From: a virus
DNA length: 34,779 nucleotides
Strand: one strand, 5' to 3'
IMG/VR virus record: IMGVR_UViG_3300044675_004173
Coordinates: 1-34,779 of that record
Position numbers and translations under genes: made by a program. The notes below the pieces were generated by a model. The model did not search any database, was not told the DNA's origin, and saw only the letters and a program-made list of their open reading frames with translations. Of the stretch, positions 23,768 to 30,412 are shown piece by piece. Every line of letters begins with the position of its first letter. The first letter of the stretch is position 1.

Positions 23768-25715
23768 CCTCTGGATGGTCGCTTTTCTGCACCAACTGGC
23801 CCATGTAACGTCTCCAGTCCCGATTAAATGCCTGCCTCTTGGCCTCAGCATTGCCCGTATGCATCTCGTAATACTTCAACCGAACATCCTCTCGATTGCC
23901 TGTCTCGGACGCCAACAGAGCAGCCTGCAAGATTCCGGTGTTCTTAGATACGACAGGCTTTTGGGGTTGCTCATCGGTCTCCTCAATTACGCAGCTGGTC
24001 AGGCGCTCATGCTCCTCGGCATCCGAATCGAAGTCGGACATCGCGCCCAGGTCGATGGTCTTCAGCTTGAAGTTGTACAGGTCGTAGTAGTCGCGCCCTT
24101 CCTTTTGCTTCTCGATGCGGAAGGTTCTGATGTCGTCGTTGCGGATGATGCTGATCTCGGCATCCATCGCGCCCTTAAGACTTGAGTGGCCCCTGGATCC
24201 CTTGGTCTCGTCCTTGCCTGAGTGATGGATAAACATCACGGCGCACTGGAACTGCTCTTCTATCTTCTTGGCGTTGCTGATCACGGCGCCCATATCTTCG
24301 GACGCGTTCTCGTTGCCGCCTGGCATCACCCGGTTAAGCGTGTCGACGATCACTAGCGCGAGCTCCTCGCCCACGCTGTCTGTCACCAATTGCATGGTCT
24401 CAAGCAGGTCGTCCATGTCCTGGTGCGGGTCAAGCATGTTGACGGCCCTTTGCATGATGAGCAGGTTCTCGAGCTCGTCCTCGGCTAGGTTGTTCTCGCG
24501 GATGTAGGCCATCGTCCTGGACGTCAGGTCGCCCTCGGCCGCGATGATGAGCACCAGTCCCTTCTTGACTCTCTTGCCGCGATACTTATTGCCTCTGGCA
24601 ATCGCTGCGCCAATGTCGAACGCGGCGAATGACTTCCCTGAGCCTGGAGCGCCCCACATCACGACCAGGCCTCGCCTGGGGATTACATCCAGGACACGCC
24701 AGCCAACGCGCTGCTCACGCATCAAGTCAGCTGCGCGTAAGAACCTGAACCGCCCCCGACGCTCCTCGGCTTGGACCTGGATCTTTTCCTGGTGCTTGTG
24801 AATCAAGATGCTGTGGTCCACATTCGGGACCTTGGACTGCTCGCCCCTGACCTGGTTGTGCTCGAGGTCTAGCGCTTGGGTGAACGCGTGTTGTGGCCGC
24901 GTCCTGCAGTGGTCATGCAAGCAAGTGAAGTTGCCGAAGTCAAAGCCGTTGAACTTGGGCAGCGTGTAGACGGTGGCCGTCTCACTTTCGCTCGGTCCCG
25001 AGTGCTCATCGGCGCATGGGCAATGCACAGCAAAGCGCCCCCCGCCCAGGTCACGCTTAACCATGCTGCGTGCCAGCAGCTCACGCAGGACAGGGTCGGT
25101 GCTCGATATCTGCGCCAGGTTCTTGGCCGTGCTTGCGCCCTCAGGCTTGAGCTCAGGCGCCTCGGCCAGCATGGTGTCTACGTCGATCGGCTCACCCTCA
25201 AAGAAGTAATCGGTCGACGTAAACATCGGCGTAAAAAAAGGCTGTTCGCCGCGATACACACTTGCATCAAATTTGATGCCTTGTATGTCGCGCTCAATCC
25301 TGGCTTGAACAGCCATGCACACACGGATCCTCTCTTCCCTGGTCATCTCTCTGGATGCCTCAAGGATGGCTCGCGCCCTGGGGGATTCTGGGGTGTGACT
25401 AGAGGTGGTGTAAGCAAATGCTGAATACGGGATCAACCAGGTGCGCAGTTCTATGAATGCTTCCTCACCTGGCATCCCATCGAAATCCATCGGGATGAAT
25501 CGCGAGGGCTCTACGCTCTCTTTGGAGCGCTGGCCATTACTGAATGGTGCCGAGATATAGGTGTAGCCCTTGACGGCCGCTCGCTTGGACAAAACCTCGG
25601 TTTGAAACGCTTGAAAGTCTGCAGCCTGGCACTGCTTAGGCGTCGCATCGAACCGGCTCACGCCAAGCGAATATCTGATCACTGGGGATGGTTCCTCGTG
25701 GAGTACCGCAGACAT
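23763..25715 (-). CDS. Fused AEP-type primase and RecA-like replicative helicase
   Basis: 650 aa. N-terminal primase-like part: PMDFDG gives an hDhD motif (D77, D79), TSSHTP an sxH motif (S105-H107), and IKFD the third acidic residue (D150), the archaeo-eukaryotic primase pattern. A Cys/His cluster (HCPC at 231-234; CLHDHC at 265-270) may bind zinc. C-terminal RepA/AAA_25-type ATPase: Walker A GAPGSGKS (355-362), Walker B LALVIVDTLNR (D458), and FIHHSGKDETKGSRGHSSLKGAMD (496-518). It would prime and unwind phage DNA. ATG follows GGAGAG by 7 nt. Its 3' end runs into the iteron array, a natural target for it. Confidence 0.88.
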   Translation of the reverse strand: MSAVLHEEPSPVIRYSLGVSRFDATPKQCQAADFQAFQTEVLSKRAAVKGYTYISAPFSNGQRSKESVEPSRFIPMDFDGMPGEEAFIELRTWLIPYSAFAYTTSSHTPESPRARAILEASREMTREERIRVCMAVQARIERDIQGIKFDASVYRGEQPFFTPMFTSTDYFFEGEPIDVDTMLAEAPELKPEGASTAKNLAQISSTDPVLRELLARSMVKRDLGGGRFAVHCPCADEHSGPSESETATVYTLPKFNGFDFGNFTCLHDHCRTRPQHAFTQALDLEHNQVRGEQSKVPNVDHSILIHKHQEKIQVQAEERRGRFRFLRAADLMREQRVGWRVLDVIPRRGLVVMWGAPGSGKSFAAFDIGAAIARGNKYRGKRVKKGLVLIIAAEGDLTSRTMAYIRENNLAEDELENLLIMQRAVNMLDPHQDMDDLLETMQLVTDSVGEELALVIVDTLNRVMPGGNENASEDMGAVISNAKKIEEQFQCAVMFIHHSGKDETKGSRGHSSLKGAMDAEISIIRNDDIRTFRIEKQKEGRDYYDLYNFKLKTIDLGAMSDFDSDAEEHERLTSCVIEETDEQPQKPVVSKNTGILQAALLASETGNREDVRLKYYEMHTGNAEAKRQAFNRDWRRYMGQLVQKSDHPEA

Positions 25716-25764
25716 TGATCACTCTCCTTTGTTCTTTGCACTTGTTCTCCCATCTACTTAAGGT

Positions 25765-25834
25765 GGCGGTCGGCTCGGGGAGGGAGAGTGAAGACCCAGC
25801 TCAGTGCATGATCAGTGCGTGAGTGCCGACCGCC
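25765..25834. repeat. Perfect 10-bp inverted repeat upstream of the primase gene
   Basis: GGCGGTCGGC (25765-25774) and GCCGACCGCC (25825-25834) enclose 50 nt that contain a direct repeat AGTGC(A/G)TGA twice at 11-bp spacing. The region lies between the Cro-like gene and the primase ATG. It could be an attenuator, a regulator site, or a second origin element. The rest of the 25716..25882 gap shows no gene. Confidence 0.45.
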
Positions 25835-25861
25835 GTTGCAATTTTCTTATTAACTTGATAT

Positions 25862-25880
25862 TTTCACAACGGTGCGGGAA
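25862..25880. promoter_or_regulatory. Operator-like motif, site B
   Basis: TTTCAC-AACGG-TGCGGGAA. It matches sites A (23502) and C (26172), and the match to A extends outwards (CACAAC before, CCTG after). Located at the end of the Cro-like gene and upstream of the primase gene. Also framed by TTAACTT (25850-25856) and AAGTTAA (25880-25886). Confidence 0.5.
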
Positions 25881-25882
25881 AG

Positions 25883-26116
25883 TTAAATGCCTGCGAGATC
25901 ACGCACGCTCAACTTGATCTTCCGTTTCTTGGCTGTTGCCAGAAGCAGCGGCCAGTACTTTTGGGGCACCAGGCCGTTCGTTCCTTTGTTTGCTTTGTCA
26001 TAGCCCCACCGAGTGATCGTTGACTTGGATACGTCCAGGATGCGGGAGACCTCTGCATTGGACCCAAATGCGTCAATTACGGCCTGGGCAGGAGACTTTT
26101 CTTCTCTCTTTGACAT
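25883..26116 (-). CDS. Cro-like HTH regulator
   Basis: 77 aa. A single helix-turn-helix unit: AQAVIDAFGSNAEVSRILDVSKSTITRWGYDKANKG, with ILDVSKSTITRWG as the turn and recognition helix, then a basic tail (KKRKIKLSVRDL). It is small, without a second domain, and divergent from the CI-like repressor, the usual Cro position. No ribosome site precedes ATG. A candidate promoter TTGAGA-17-TAAAAC reads straight into the ATG, so the message may be leaderless. It could also activate or time the primase gene downstream. Confidence 0.8.
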   Translation of the reverse strand: MSKREEKSPAQAVIDAFGSNAEVSRILDVSKSTITRWGYDKANKGTNGLVPQKYWPLLLATAKKRKIKLSVRDLAGI

Positions 26117-26125
26117 GGTTTTATC

Positions 26126-26137
26126 TAACAGTTGTTA
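26126..26137. repeat. Dyad TAACA-GT-TGTTA in the divergent control region
   Basis: Perfect 5-bp inverted repeat between the Cro-like and CI-like genes. It overlaps the -35 of the candidate repressor promoter. Probable operator half-sites (inference). Confidence 0.4.
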
Positions 26138-26160
26138 ATATCTCAATAGGATAGTAAAAT
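26132..26160 (+). promoter_or_regulatory. Candidate repressor promoter (PRM-like)
   Basis: TTGTTA (26132-26137), 17-bp spacer, TAAAAT (26155-26160): a good sigma70 match. The start of transcription would fall near 26167, giving a short leader before the repressor ATG at 26186 or 26207. The inverted repeat TAGGA...TCCTA (26147-26167) spans the -10 and start point. Confidence 0.55.
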
Positions 26161-26171
26161 TGTCCTAGAAC

Positions 26172-26186
26172 TTCCACCTGCGGGAA
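26172..26186. promoter_or_regulatory. Operator-like motif, site C
   Basis: TTCCAC-C-TGCGGGAA, ending on the first base of the ATG at 26186. It is the third copy of the motif at 23502 and 25862, with the shortest spacer. Binding here would repress or autoregulate the repressor gene (inference). Confidence 0.45.
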
Positions 26187-26815
26187 TGTTAAACACGAAC
26201 GAGATCATGAATACGAAACCTAATACTGAATTCAACAAACAGTGGTTTGTTAGCCGGCTACAAGCGATCAAATTGTCGCAACGACGCCTGGCGAAGATGA
26301 TTGATCTCGACCCCTCGGCCGTGACTCTGATGTTGAGCGGACGCAGAAAGATTACAACCGGCGAGGTCCACAAAATCGCGAACATCTTAAACGTCTCTGT
26401 CGCAGAAATAATGCGCCATGCAGGCATTGATGTCACTGATGATGTGCGCAAGGTAAAAATCAAAGGTTTCATAGGGGAAAAGTCGCGCGTCACCTTTTTT
26501 GAAGACGGCTCATTTGACTGGGCCATCGCTCCTGCCGATGTCCCCAACGACTCATTCTGTTTGCAAGTGCGTCAGCCCGGATCGACCAACGATGGCTGGC
26601 TGATTTTTGTATCTGGCGAAAAGACAACAAGCCAAAACCTTGTTGACCGCCCAGCTCTAGTCGAGCTTGCTGACGGCACACAGATGACTTGCTTGGTGCG
26701 CCGTGGGTACAAGGCCAACACAGCAAACATCTACCCCCTGCACGGCGCTGGCGATACCCTCGAGAATCAAACCATTGCCTGGGCAAGCCCAGTGCTTTGG
26801 ATCCGTCCCGCTTAG
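26186..26815 (+). CDS. CI-like repressor with degenerate S24-type C-terminal domain
   Basis: 209 aa. N-terminal XRE HTH at about 27-55 (AIKLSQRRLAKMIDLDPSAVTLMLSGRR), continuing into EVHKIANILNVSVAEIM. The C-terminal 100 residues are a beta-domain like the LexA/S24 fold (SFCLQVRQPGSTNDGWLIFVSG... VELADGTQMTCLVRRGYKANTANIYPLHG... PVLWI). The S24 catalytic Ser-Met of 'GDSM' is not present at the expected point and no clear Ala-Gly cleavage site is seen, so RecA-driven self-cleavage is doubtful. An internal ATG at 26207 is an alternative start, since 26186 overlaps operator site C. Maintains lysogeny (inference). Confidence 0.82.
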   Translation: MLNTNEIMNTKPNTEFNKQWFVSRLQAIKLSQRRLAKMIDLDPSAVTLMLSGRRKITTGEVHKIANILNVSVAEIMRHAGIDVTDDVRKVKIKGFIGEKSRVTFFEDGSFDWAIAPADVPNDSFCLQVRQPGSTNDGWLIFVSGEKTTSQNLVDRPALVELADGTQMTCLVRRGYKANTANIYPLHGAGDTLENQTIAWASPVLWIRPA

Positions 26816-26830
26816 TTGTTTTTACCCTCA

Positions 26831-26859
26831 TTTGCATTTCGTTTTAGTGTTGCTATAAT
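26831..26859 (+). promoter_or_regulatory. Early plus-strand promoter with extended -10
   Basis: TTTGCA (26831-26836), 17-bp spacer, TATAAT (26854-26859) with TGC directly before it, a consensus extended -10. It is the best promoter in this part of the genome and precedes the first gene of the long plus-strand operon by about 30 nt. The start site is expected near 26866. Confidence 0.7.
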
Positions 26860-26890
26860 CTCAACGCGTTATTAAAAACAGGAGATATTC

Positions 26891-27097
26891 ATGCAGAAAA
26901 ATGGAAACTGGGCTTACCTCCCGGACTACTCTTCCCAGCATCACACCCTCAAGTTTGTCAGACAGTCACGCAGCCGTGACACCTACCACTCCCTCCAGGA
27001 CGAAGAAAAAATCCCTCCAGGTGCGTATGTTGGGGGGATTGGCTTTTTGTTTTCGATCGTAGTGTTGTTATTAATCGGACATGATGCGGGTTTCTAA
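26891..27097 (+). CDS. Small membrane protein, first gene of early operon
   Basis: 68 aa with AGGAGA before ATG. A polar, basic N-terminal part (HTLKFVRQSRSRDTYHS) is followed by one hydrophobic helix (about 45-63: YVGGIGFLFSIVVLLLIGH). Not recognised. Small early membrane proteins of temperate phages can mediate superinfection exclusion or modify the host envelope, but no evidence here decides it. Confidence 0.68.
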   Translation: MQKNGNWAYLPDYSSQHHTLKFVRQSRSRDTYHSLQDEEKIPPGAYVGGIGFLFSIVVLLLIGHDAGF

Positions 27098-27224
27098 ACA
27101 TTTCAATTCCACAATGTTTTTTGGGCTATTGATCTTTGCAAGTGACTTTAGTTTTTTTATCTTTGAAGTGGCCCTCTCTTCTGCTTATCCAGATCGGCTG
27201 GCTATAAAAAATCTTGATACATAA
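27081..27224 (+). CDS. Possible 47-aa membrane protein overlapping the previous gene
   Basis: Frame starts with two ATGs (27081, 27084) and runs to TAA at 27224. MMRVSKHFNSTMFFG is followed by a Phe-rich hydrophobic stretch (LLIFASDFSFFIFEVAL) and a polar end (PDRLAIKNLDT). It overlaps the preceding gene by 17 nt and fills a gap otherwise lacking a gene. The ribosome site is weak (CGGAC), so it may be expressed only by coupling. Confidence 0.42.
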   Translation: MMRVSKHFNSTMFFGLLIFASDFSFFIFEVALSSAYPDRLAIKNLDT

Positions 27225-27239
27225 ACGAGGAAACAAAAA

Positions 27240-27587
27240 ATGACGTTAAAGGAATTATCGACTGAGCTAATTGCCGCCAAGAAGTTAGAGACAGAGGCAA
27301 AAGCGAAAAGAATAGAAATAGAAAGAATGATTTTTGATTTGGTCGGTGCCGATGTTGGCGCGGATTTTCAAGTCAGCAGTTTGTACTCCTACCAGGCCGA
27401 CCCGGCCTCCTTGATGTTGGCCACCATGAGTTGGCCAGCAGAGTTGCAGCCCGCATACCTGTCACCCAGGATTGATGAGACGAGGCTTGGCAAAATTAAG
27501 AATGAGATGCCCGCGCTGTGGAAGCAAATCGCGCATCTCATCGATATCCAATACAAACAGATTAATCTGTCCGTTTTAGTTGACTAG
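27240..27587 (+). CDS. Early protein, paralogue of 28122..28505
   Basis: 115 aa, GAGGAAAC before ATG. A helical N-terminus (LKELSTELIAAKKLETEAKAKRIEIERMI) is followed by a strand region and a conserved C-terminus (SWPAELQP...IDETRLGKIKNEMPALWKQIA). The same frame of residues (AAK, SWP, DETRLxKI, PALWxQIA) occurs in the 127-aa protein at 28122, so the two arose by duplication. Function unknown. The association of such a protein with a Sak4-like ATPase gene suggests a recombination or replication role (inference). Confidence 0.75.
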   Translation: MTLKELSTELIAAKKLETEAKAKRIEIERMIFDLVGADVGADFQVSSLYSYQADPASLMLATMSWPAELQPAYLSPRIDETRLGKIKNEMPALWKQIAHLIDIQYKQINLSVLVD

Positions 27588-27666
27588 AGTGAATTTGCAG
27601 ATGAGGTCAATTTGCCTCAGCTGCAAATATCACAGAAAGGTTTGTTGTAAATATTCGGGAGGTTCT

Positions 27667-27918
27667 ATGAGATACGAGCACATCATTGAGCTCGACACGC
27701 AAGACTCGCAGGACATGATCAATGTCTTCGACCAGGAAGGCCGCGAGGAATTCTTGAACGAGATGCGGCTGTATCACCTAAGTGGCCACCACCATGTCCT
27801 GGACGATTTCGAGCTAGTCGATTGCATCTACGGCCAAATGATGATTGATGGCCCCTACGTTGCATGGCTTGACCGAGACCGTCTGGTTGTAGGCATCGCC
27901 TGCGCAATCCTTCATTGA
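27667..27918 (+). CDS. Early protein, unknown
   Basis: 83 aa from ATG at 27667, chosen because GGGAGG lies 6 nt upstream. A longer frame beginning with TTG at 27580 has no ribosome site. Acidic protein with a His cluster (LYHLSGHHHVLDDFELVDCIYGQMMIDG). No family recognised. Lies between the two paralogous genes, possibly part of a small duplicated block. Confidence 0.65.
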   Translation: MRYEHIIELDTQDSQDMINVFDQEGREEFLNEMRLYHLSGHHHVLDDFELVDCIYGQMMIDGPYVAWLDRDRLVVGIACAILH

Positions 27919-27926
27919 GAAAAACT

Positions 27927-28106
27927 ATGAGAACACTTATTCGTTTCCTTATGCAGTCCTTGCTGGTGCTTGTGATTGCCGCTGGGATCCTGATGGCAGT
28001 CGATGCCGTCGCTCAGACCTGCACCACCTACTACGACCAGAACACAGGCCGCTTTTGCCGTGTGTGCCCTGGACCTGGTGGCGTCGGCACCGTGATTTGT
28101 TATTGA
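27927..28106 (+). CDS. Small secreted Cys-containing peptide
   Basis: 59 aa from ATG at 27927 (a TTG at 27915 overlaps the previous stop but is less likely). A clear Sec signal: MRTLIRF, a hydrophobic core (LLVLVIAAGILMAV), and cleavage expected after DAVAQ-type residues near 32-33. The mature peptide of about 30 residues has four Cys (QTCTTYYDQNTGRFC, VCPGPGG, VICY), suggesting disulfides in the periplasm. Similar tiny secreted peptides occur in many proteobacterial prophages, uncharacterised. It is odd for a recombination operon. Confidence 0.65.
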   Translation: MRTLIRFLMQSLLVLVIAAGILMAVDAVAQTCTTYYDQNTGRFCRVCPGPGGVGTVICY

Positions 28107-28121
28107 TGGAGTGTTGAGATT

Positions 28122-28505
28122 ATGGCAACAGTTAAAGAACTTACCAATGATTGGCTGGCAGCAAAAACCGATGAGCGCCTGGCAAACCTGCGCCGCATCG
28201 CGGTCGAAGAGGCGTTGATCAAGCTCGTCAACACTAAGGAAGAAGGCTCTGTCACGACTGACATTGGCGACGGCATCAAGATCACCACAGTCGGCAAGCT
28301 TTCCTACAAGGTCGACCGAGTCACGCTCGATGAGCTCACCGAGAGCTGGCCCGAGGACATTCGTCCACTACGCCTCGAGCTCAAGGTCGACGAGACGCGC
28401 CTTAAAAAAATCCGCTCAGAGCAACCCGCGCTCTGGTCCCAAATCGCCCGCGCTATTGAGGTCAAGCCTCAGAAGACTGGCGTCTCTATTGAAATTGAGG
28501 AGTGA
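28122..28505 (+). CDS. Early protein, paralogue of 27240..27587
   Basis: 127 aa with GGAG before ATG. A helical N-terminus (KELTNDWLAAKTDERLANLRRIAVEEALI), a strand region (GIKITTVGKLSYKVD), then SWPEDIRPLRLELKVDETRL and EQPALWSQIARAI as in its paralogue. It directly precedes the Sak4-like ATPase, an arrangement I associate with many proteobacterial phages. Probably an accessory of that recombination module. No catalytic motif seen. Confidence 0.78.
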   Translation: MATVKELTNDWLAAKTDERLANLRRIAVEEALIKLVNTKEEGSVTTDIGDGIKITTVGKLSYKVDRVTLDELTESWPEDIRPLRLELKVDETRLKKIRSEQPALWSQIARAIEVKPQKTGVSIEIEE

Positions 28506-28509
28506 AGCA

Positions 28510-29259
28510 ATGGCGTTCGATTTAAGCAGTATCAGCAAGACCAAGCGCATGGAGGCGCCAAAGATCCTCCTGGCCGGCGAGCCCAAGATTGGCAAGTCAA
28601 CCTTCGCCGCGATGGCGCCGAACTCGATCGGCATATTGACCGAAGACGGCATGAGCGGCATTGACGCCGACGCATTCCCGATTGCTCAGTCTTTAGACGA
28701 CATCTATTCCGCGATCGGCACGCTACTAAATGACGATCACAAGTTCGAGAACGTCTTTCTCGACAGCCTCGACTGGTGTGAGCCACTGATCCAGGCGCAT
28801 GTCTGCAAGGCCAACGGCTGGAAGGACATCGAGACGCCAGGCTTTGGCAAGGGCTATGTCGCGGCAGCAGCCGAGTGGAAAAACCTGCTCGATGGGCTTG
28901 AGGCTTTACGCCGCGAGCGTGGCATGGGCGTGATCCTGATCTGTCACGTTAAGCAGCAGCGCATCGAGTCGCCCACGCATGAGGGTTATGACGCCTGGGT
29001 GCTCAAGCTGCACAACCGCGCCTCTGCCCTGGTGGAAGAGTGGGCCGACATCGTTGGCTTTGCTGCCCACCGTATTGCGATCAAGAAAACAGATGCAGGG
29101 TTTGGCAACAAAGAAACCAAAGCGCTGAAGACTGGCGAACGCATGCTGTACCTCGAGGCGCACCCAGCGTACCCGAGTGGTAATCGATTTGGTCTGGAGG
29201 ACTGCCCACTTTCGTGGGACGCATTTTCAGAGCAATTGTCCGCGCGTCTAAGCGCCTAA
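28510..29259 (+). CDS. Sak4-like RecA-fold ATPase (AAA_24), single-strand annealing
   Basis: 249 aa from ATG at 28510, immediately after the previous stop; a longer frame lies within the preceding gene. Walker A GEPKIGKST (23-31), Walker B NVFLDSLD (81-88), then LEALRRERGMGVILICHVKQQ with the sensor His. Short RecA-core proteins of this kind in phage operons are the Sak4 family, which anneal or pair ssDNA with help from a phage SSB. The following gene is a DUF669 ssDNA-binding-like protein, which matches the known Sak4-SSB pairing. The C-terminus (LEAHPAYPSGNRFGLEDCPLSWDAF) is typical of the family. Confidence 0.85.
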   Translation: MAFDLSSISKTKRMEAPKILLAGEPKIGKSTFAAMAPNSIGILTEDGMSGIDADAFPIAQSLDDIYSAIGTLLNDDHKFENVFLDSLDWCEPLIQAHVCKANGWKDIETPGFGKGYVAAAAEWKNLLDGLEALRRERGMGVILICHVKQQRIESPTHEGYDAWVLKLHNRASALVEEWADIVGFAAHRIAIKKTDAGFGNKETKALKTGERMLYLEAHPAYPSGNRFGLEDCPLSWDAFSEQLSARLSA

Positions 29260-29284
29260 CTTTAAACACGAAGAGGAAACTTAA

Positions 29285-29767
29285 ATGGCAAAACTTGGAT
29301 TCACATACGGCGGCGACGTCGAAGAGCTCAACAGCAACGACTTCGATCGCAAGCCCTTACCCGATGGCGAGTACGACGCGACGATCACCGACGCCGACTA
29401 CCGCGAAACAAAGACCGGCACTGGCTACTACGTTTCGGTGGAGTACTTGATTACTGGTGGTGAGTACGCCGATCGAAAAGTCTGGGCCAATTACAACCTG
29501 GTCAATTCAAACCCGAAGGCCCAGGAGATCGGTGAGCAGCAGTTTGCCAAGCTCTGCCTGGCGACATTGGGCAAGCCCAGCTGCGGCGACACGGACGAGC
29601 TGATTGGCTCGTCGCTTGTGATCGGTGTGGGCCTTGAGAAGAACGACCCGACGCGCAATCGCGTCAAGTACACCTCGTCGCTCAAGACCATCGCGGCACC
29701 TGCGCGTGCAGCGCTTGCTGCTCCACCAGCTGCGGCCGCGCCTCGCAAGAACGCCTGGCAGAAGTGA
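29285..29767 (+). CDS. DUF669 protein, probable ssDNA-binding partner
   Basis: 160 aa, start preceded by GAGGAAAC. The core (PLPDGEYDATITDADYRETKTGTGYYVSVEYLITGGEYADRKVWANYNL, then LVIGVGLEKND) is the beta-barrel pattern of DUF669/SSB-like phage proteins. The Ala/Pro-rich acidic-poor tail ends in NAWQK, possibly an interaction tail. It presumably coats ssDNA for the Sak4-like protein and nuclease encoded beside it. The gap after it (29768-29820) shows no further gene. Confidence 0.82.
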   Translation: MAKLGFTYGGDVEELNSNDFDRKPLPDGEYDATITDADYRETKTGTGYYVSVEYLITGGEYADRKVWANYNLVNSNPKAQEIGEQQFAKLCLATLGKPSCGDTDELIGSSLVIGVGLEKNDPTRNRVKYTSSLKTIAAPARAALAAPPAAAAPRKNAWQK

Positions 29768-29820
29768 TAAGCAAGGGGGGAAAGCCGCCAGGCTAGTACC
29801 CCAACCATCGCGGAGACAAC

Positions 29821-30006
29821 ATGACATCTAAGCCTGTACCACCCAACATGATTGAAAGGGTCAATCGCCCTCATCTTTCAATTGCTCACTTCTTCAACAT
29901 CGTTCCACGCCCTGGTTCTCTCGACGCATTGAAAGAACCCAGCAACATCGGCGGCAAGCTTTATTACCCCGAGGTCAAGCTTGATCGCGCGAAGGCAAAA
30001 AAATGA
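29821..30006 (+). CDS. Small early protein, unknown
   Basis: 61 aa, GGAG before ATG, Pro- and Lys-rich (PVPPNMIERVNRP...YYPEVKLDRAKAKK). No recognised domain. The next gene starts in an ATGA overlap, so it is part of the coupled early operon. Possibly a small regulator or nuclease accessory. Confidence 0.6.
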   Translation: MTSKPVPPNMIERVNRPHLSIAHFFNIVPRPGSLDALKEPSNIGGKLYYPEVKLDRAKAKK

Positions 30007-30212
30007 AAACGCACATAAGAAGAGCGCTGGCGCTCCTGCAAACCGGCCATGACTTAAACGTGCCCACTGCTATCGAAATTTTAAAAATTGCATTGGAGTC
30101 CGATCCTGTCGCCTGGCGCTTTCGGCACCGAAACGAATGGCACTACATGGGCAAGGATGACCCGTTCCCTTCTGATGGCTGGGAACCGTTGTATGCGGAG
30201 ATAACAGAATGA
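30003..30212 (+). CDS. Small early protein, unknown
   Basis: 69 aa, ATGA overlap with the previous gene. N-terminal helices (THIRRALALLQTGHDLNVPTA), then PVAWRFRHRNEWHYMGKDD...GWEPLYAE, a Trp/Tyr-rich C-terminus reminiscent of small phage proteins with a 'VAWR...PLY' ending. Function unknown. Confidence 0.62.
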   Translation: MKTHIRRALALLQTGHDLNVPTAIEILKIALESDPVAWRFRHRNEWHYMGKDDPFPSDGWEPLYAEITE

Positions 30213-30412
30213 CAGAAGACGAATCTTGGGAAGAGCTAGAGCAGAGACTAAAGAGACAAAACCTCACCCAGTACTTGCAACGTGCTTACGCAGAGGCCTC
30301 TCGCTTTATTGAAGAAAACAAGAACGACCTTGGCACCATGACTTTGCGCAAGGCCTTTGAAATCGGATACAGGTACGGATACAGCGATGGCACAAATCCC
30401 AGAACCAAGTAA
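30209..30412 (+). CDS. Small early helical protein, unknown
   Basis: 67 aa, acidic and helical (WEELEQRLKRQNLTQYLQRA; ASRFIEENKN), ending in a Tyr-rich stretch (FEIGYRYGYSDGTNPRTK). ATGA-type overlap upstream and overlap with the nuclease gene start downstream. Function unknown. Confidence 0.62.
   Translation: MTEDESWEELEQRLKRQNLTQYLQRAYAEASRFIEENKNDLGTMTLRKAFEIGYRYGYSDGTNPRTK

Noticed and set aside
23609-23851. 80-aa frame through the iterons (RDKRDKR-like repeats)
   Set aside because: The repeat peptide arises because iteron spacings are multiples of three; it overlaps the primase gene and has no ribosome site.
27580-27666. Cys-rich N-terminal extension of the 83-aa early gene
   Set aside because: TTG start without ribosome site, while ATG 27667 has a strong GGGAGG.
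28264-28509. N-terminal extension of the Sak4-like ATPase
   Set aside because: Lies in another frame of the preceding gene; ATG 28510 gives normal family length with Walker A near residue 25.
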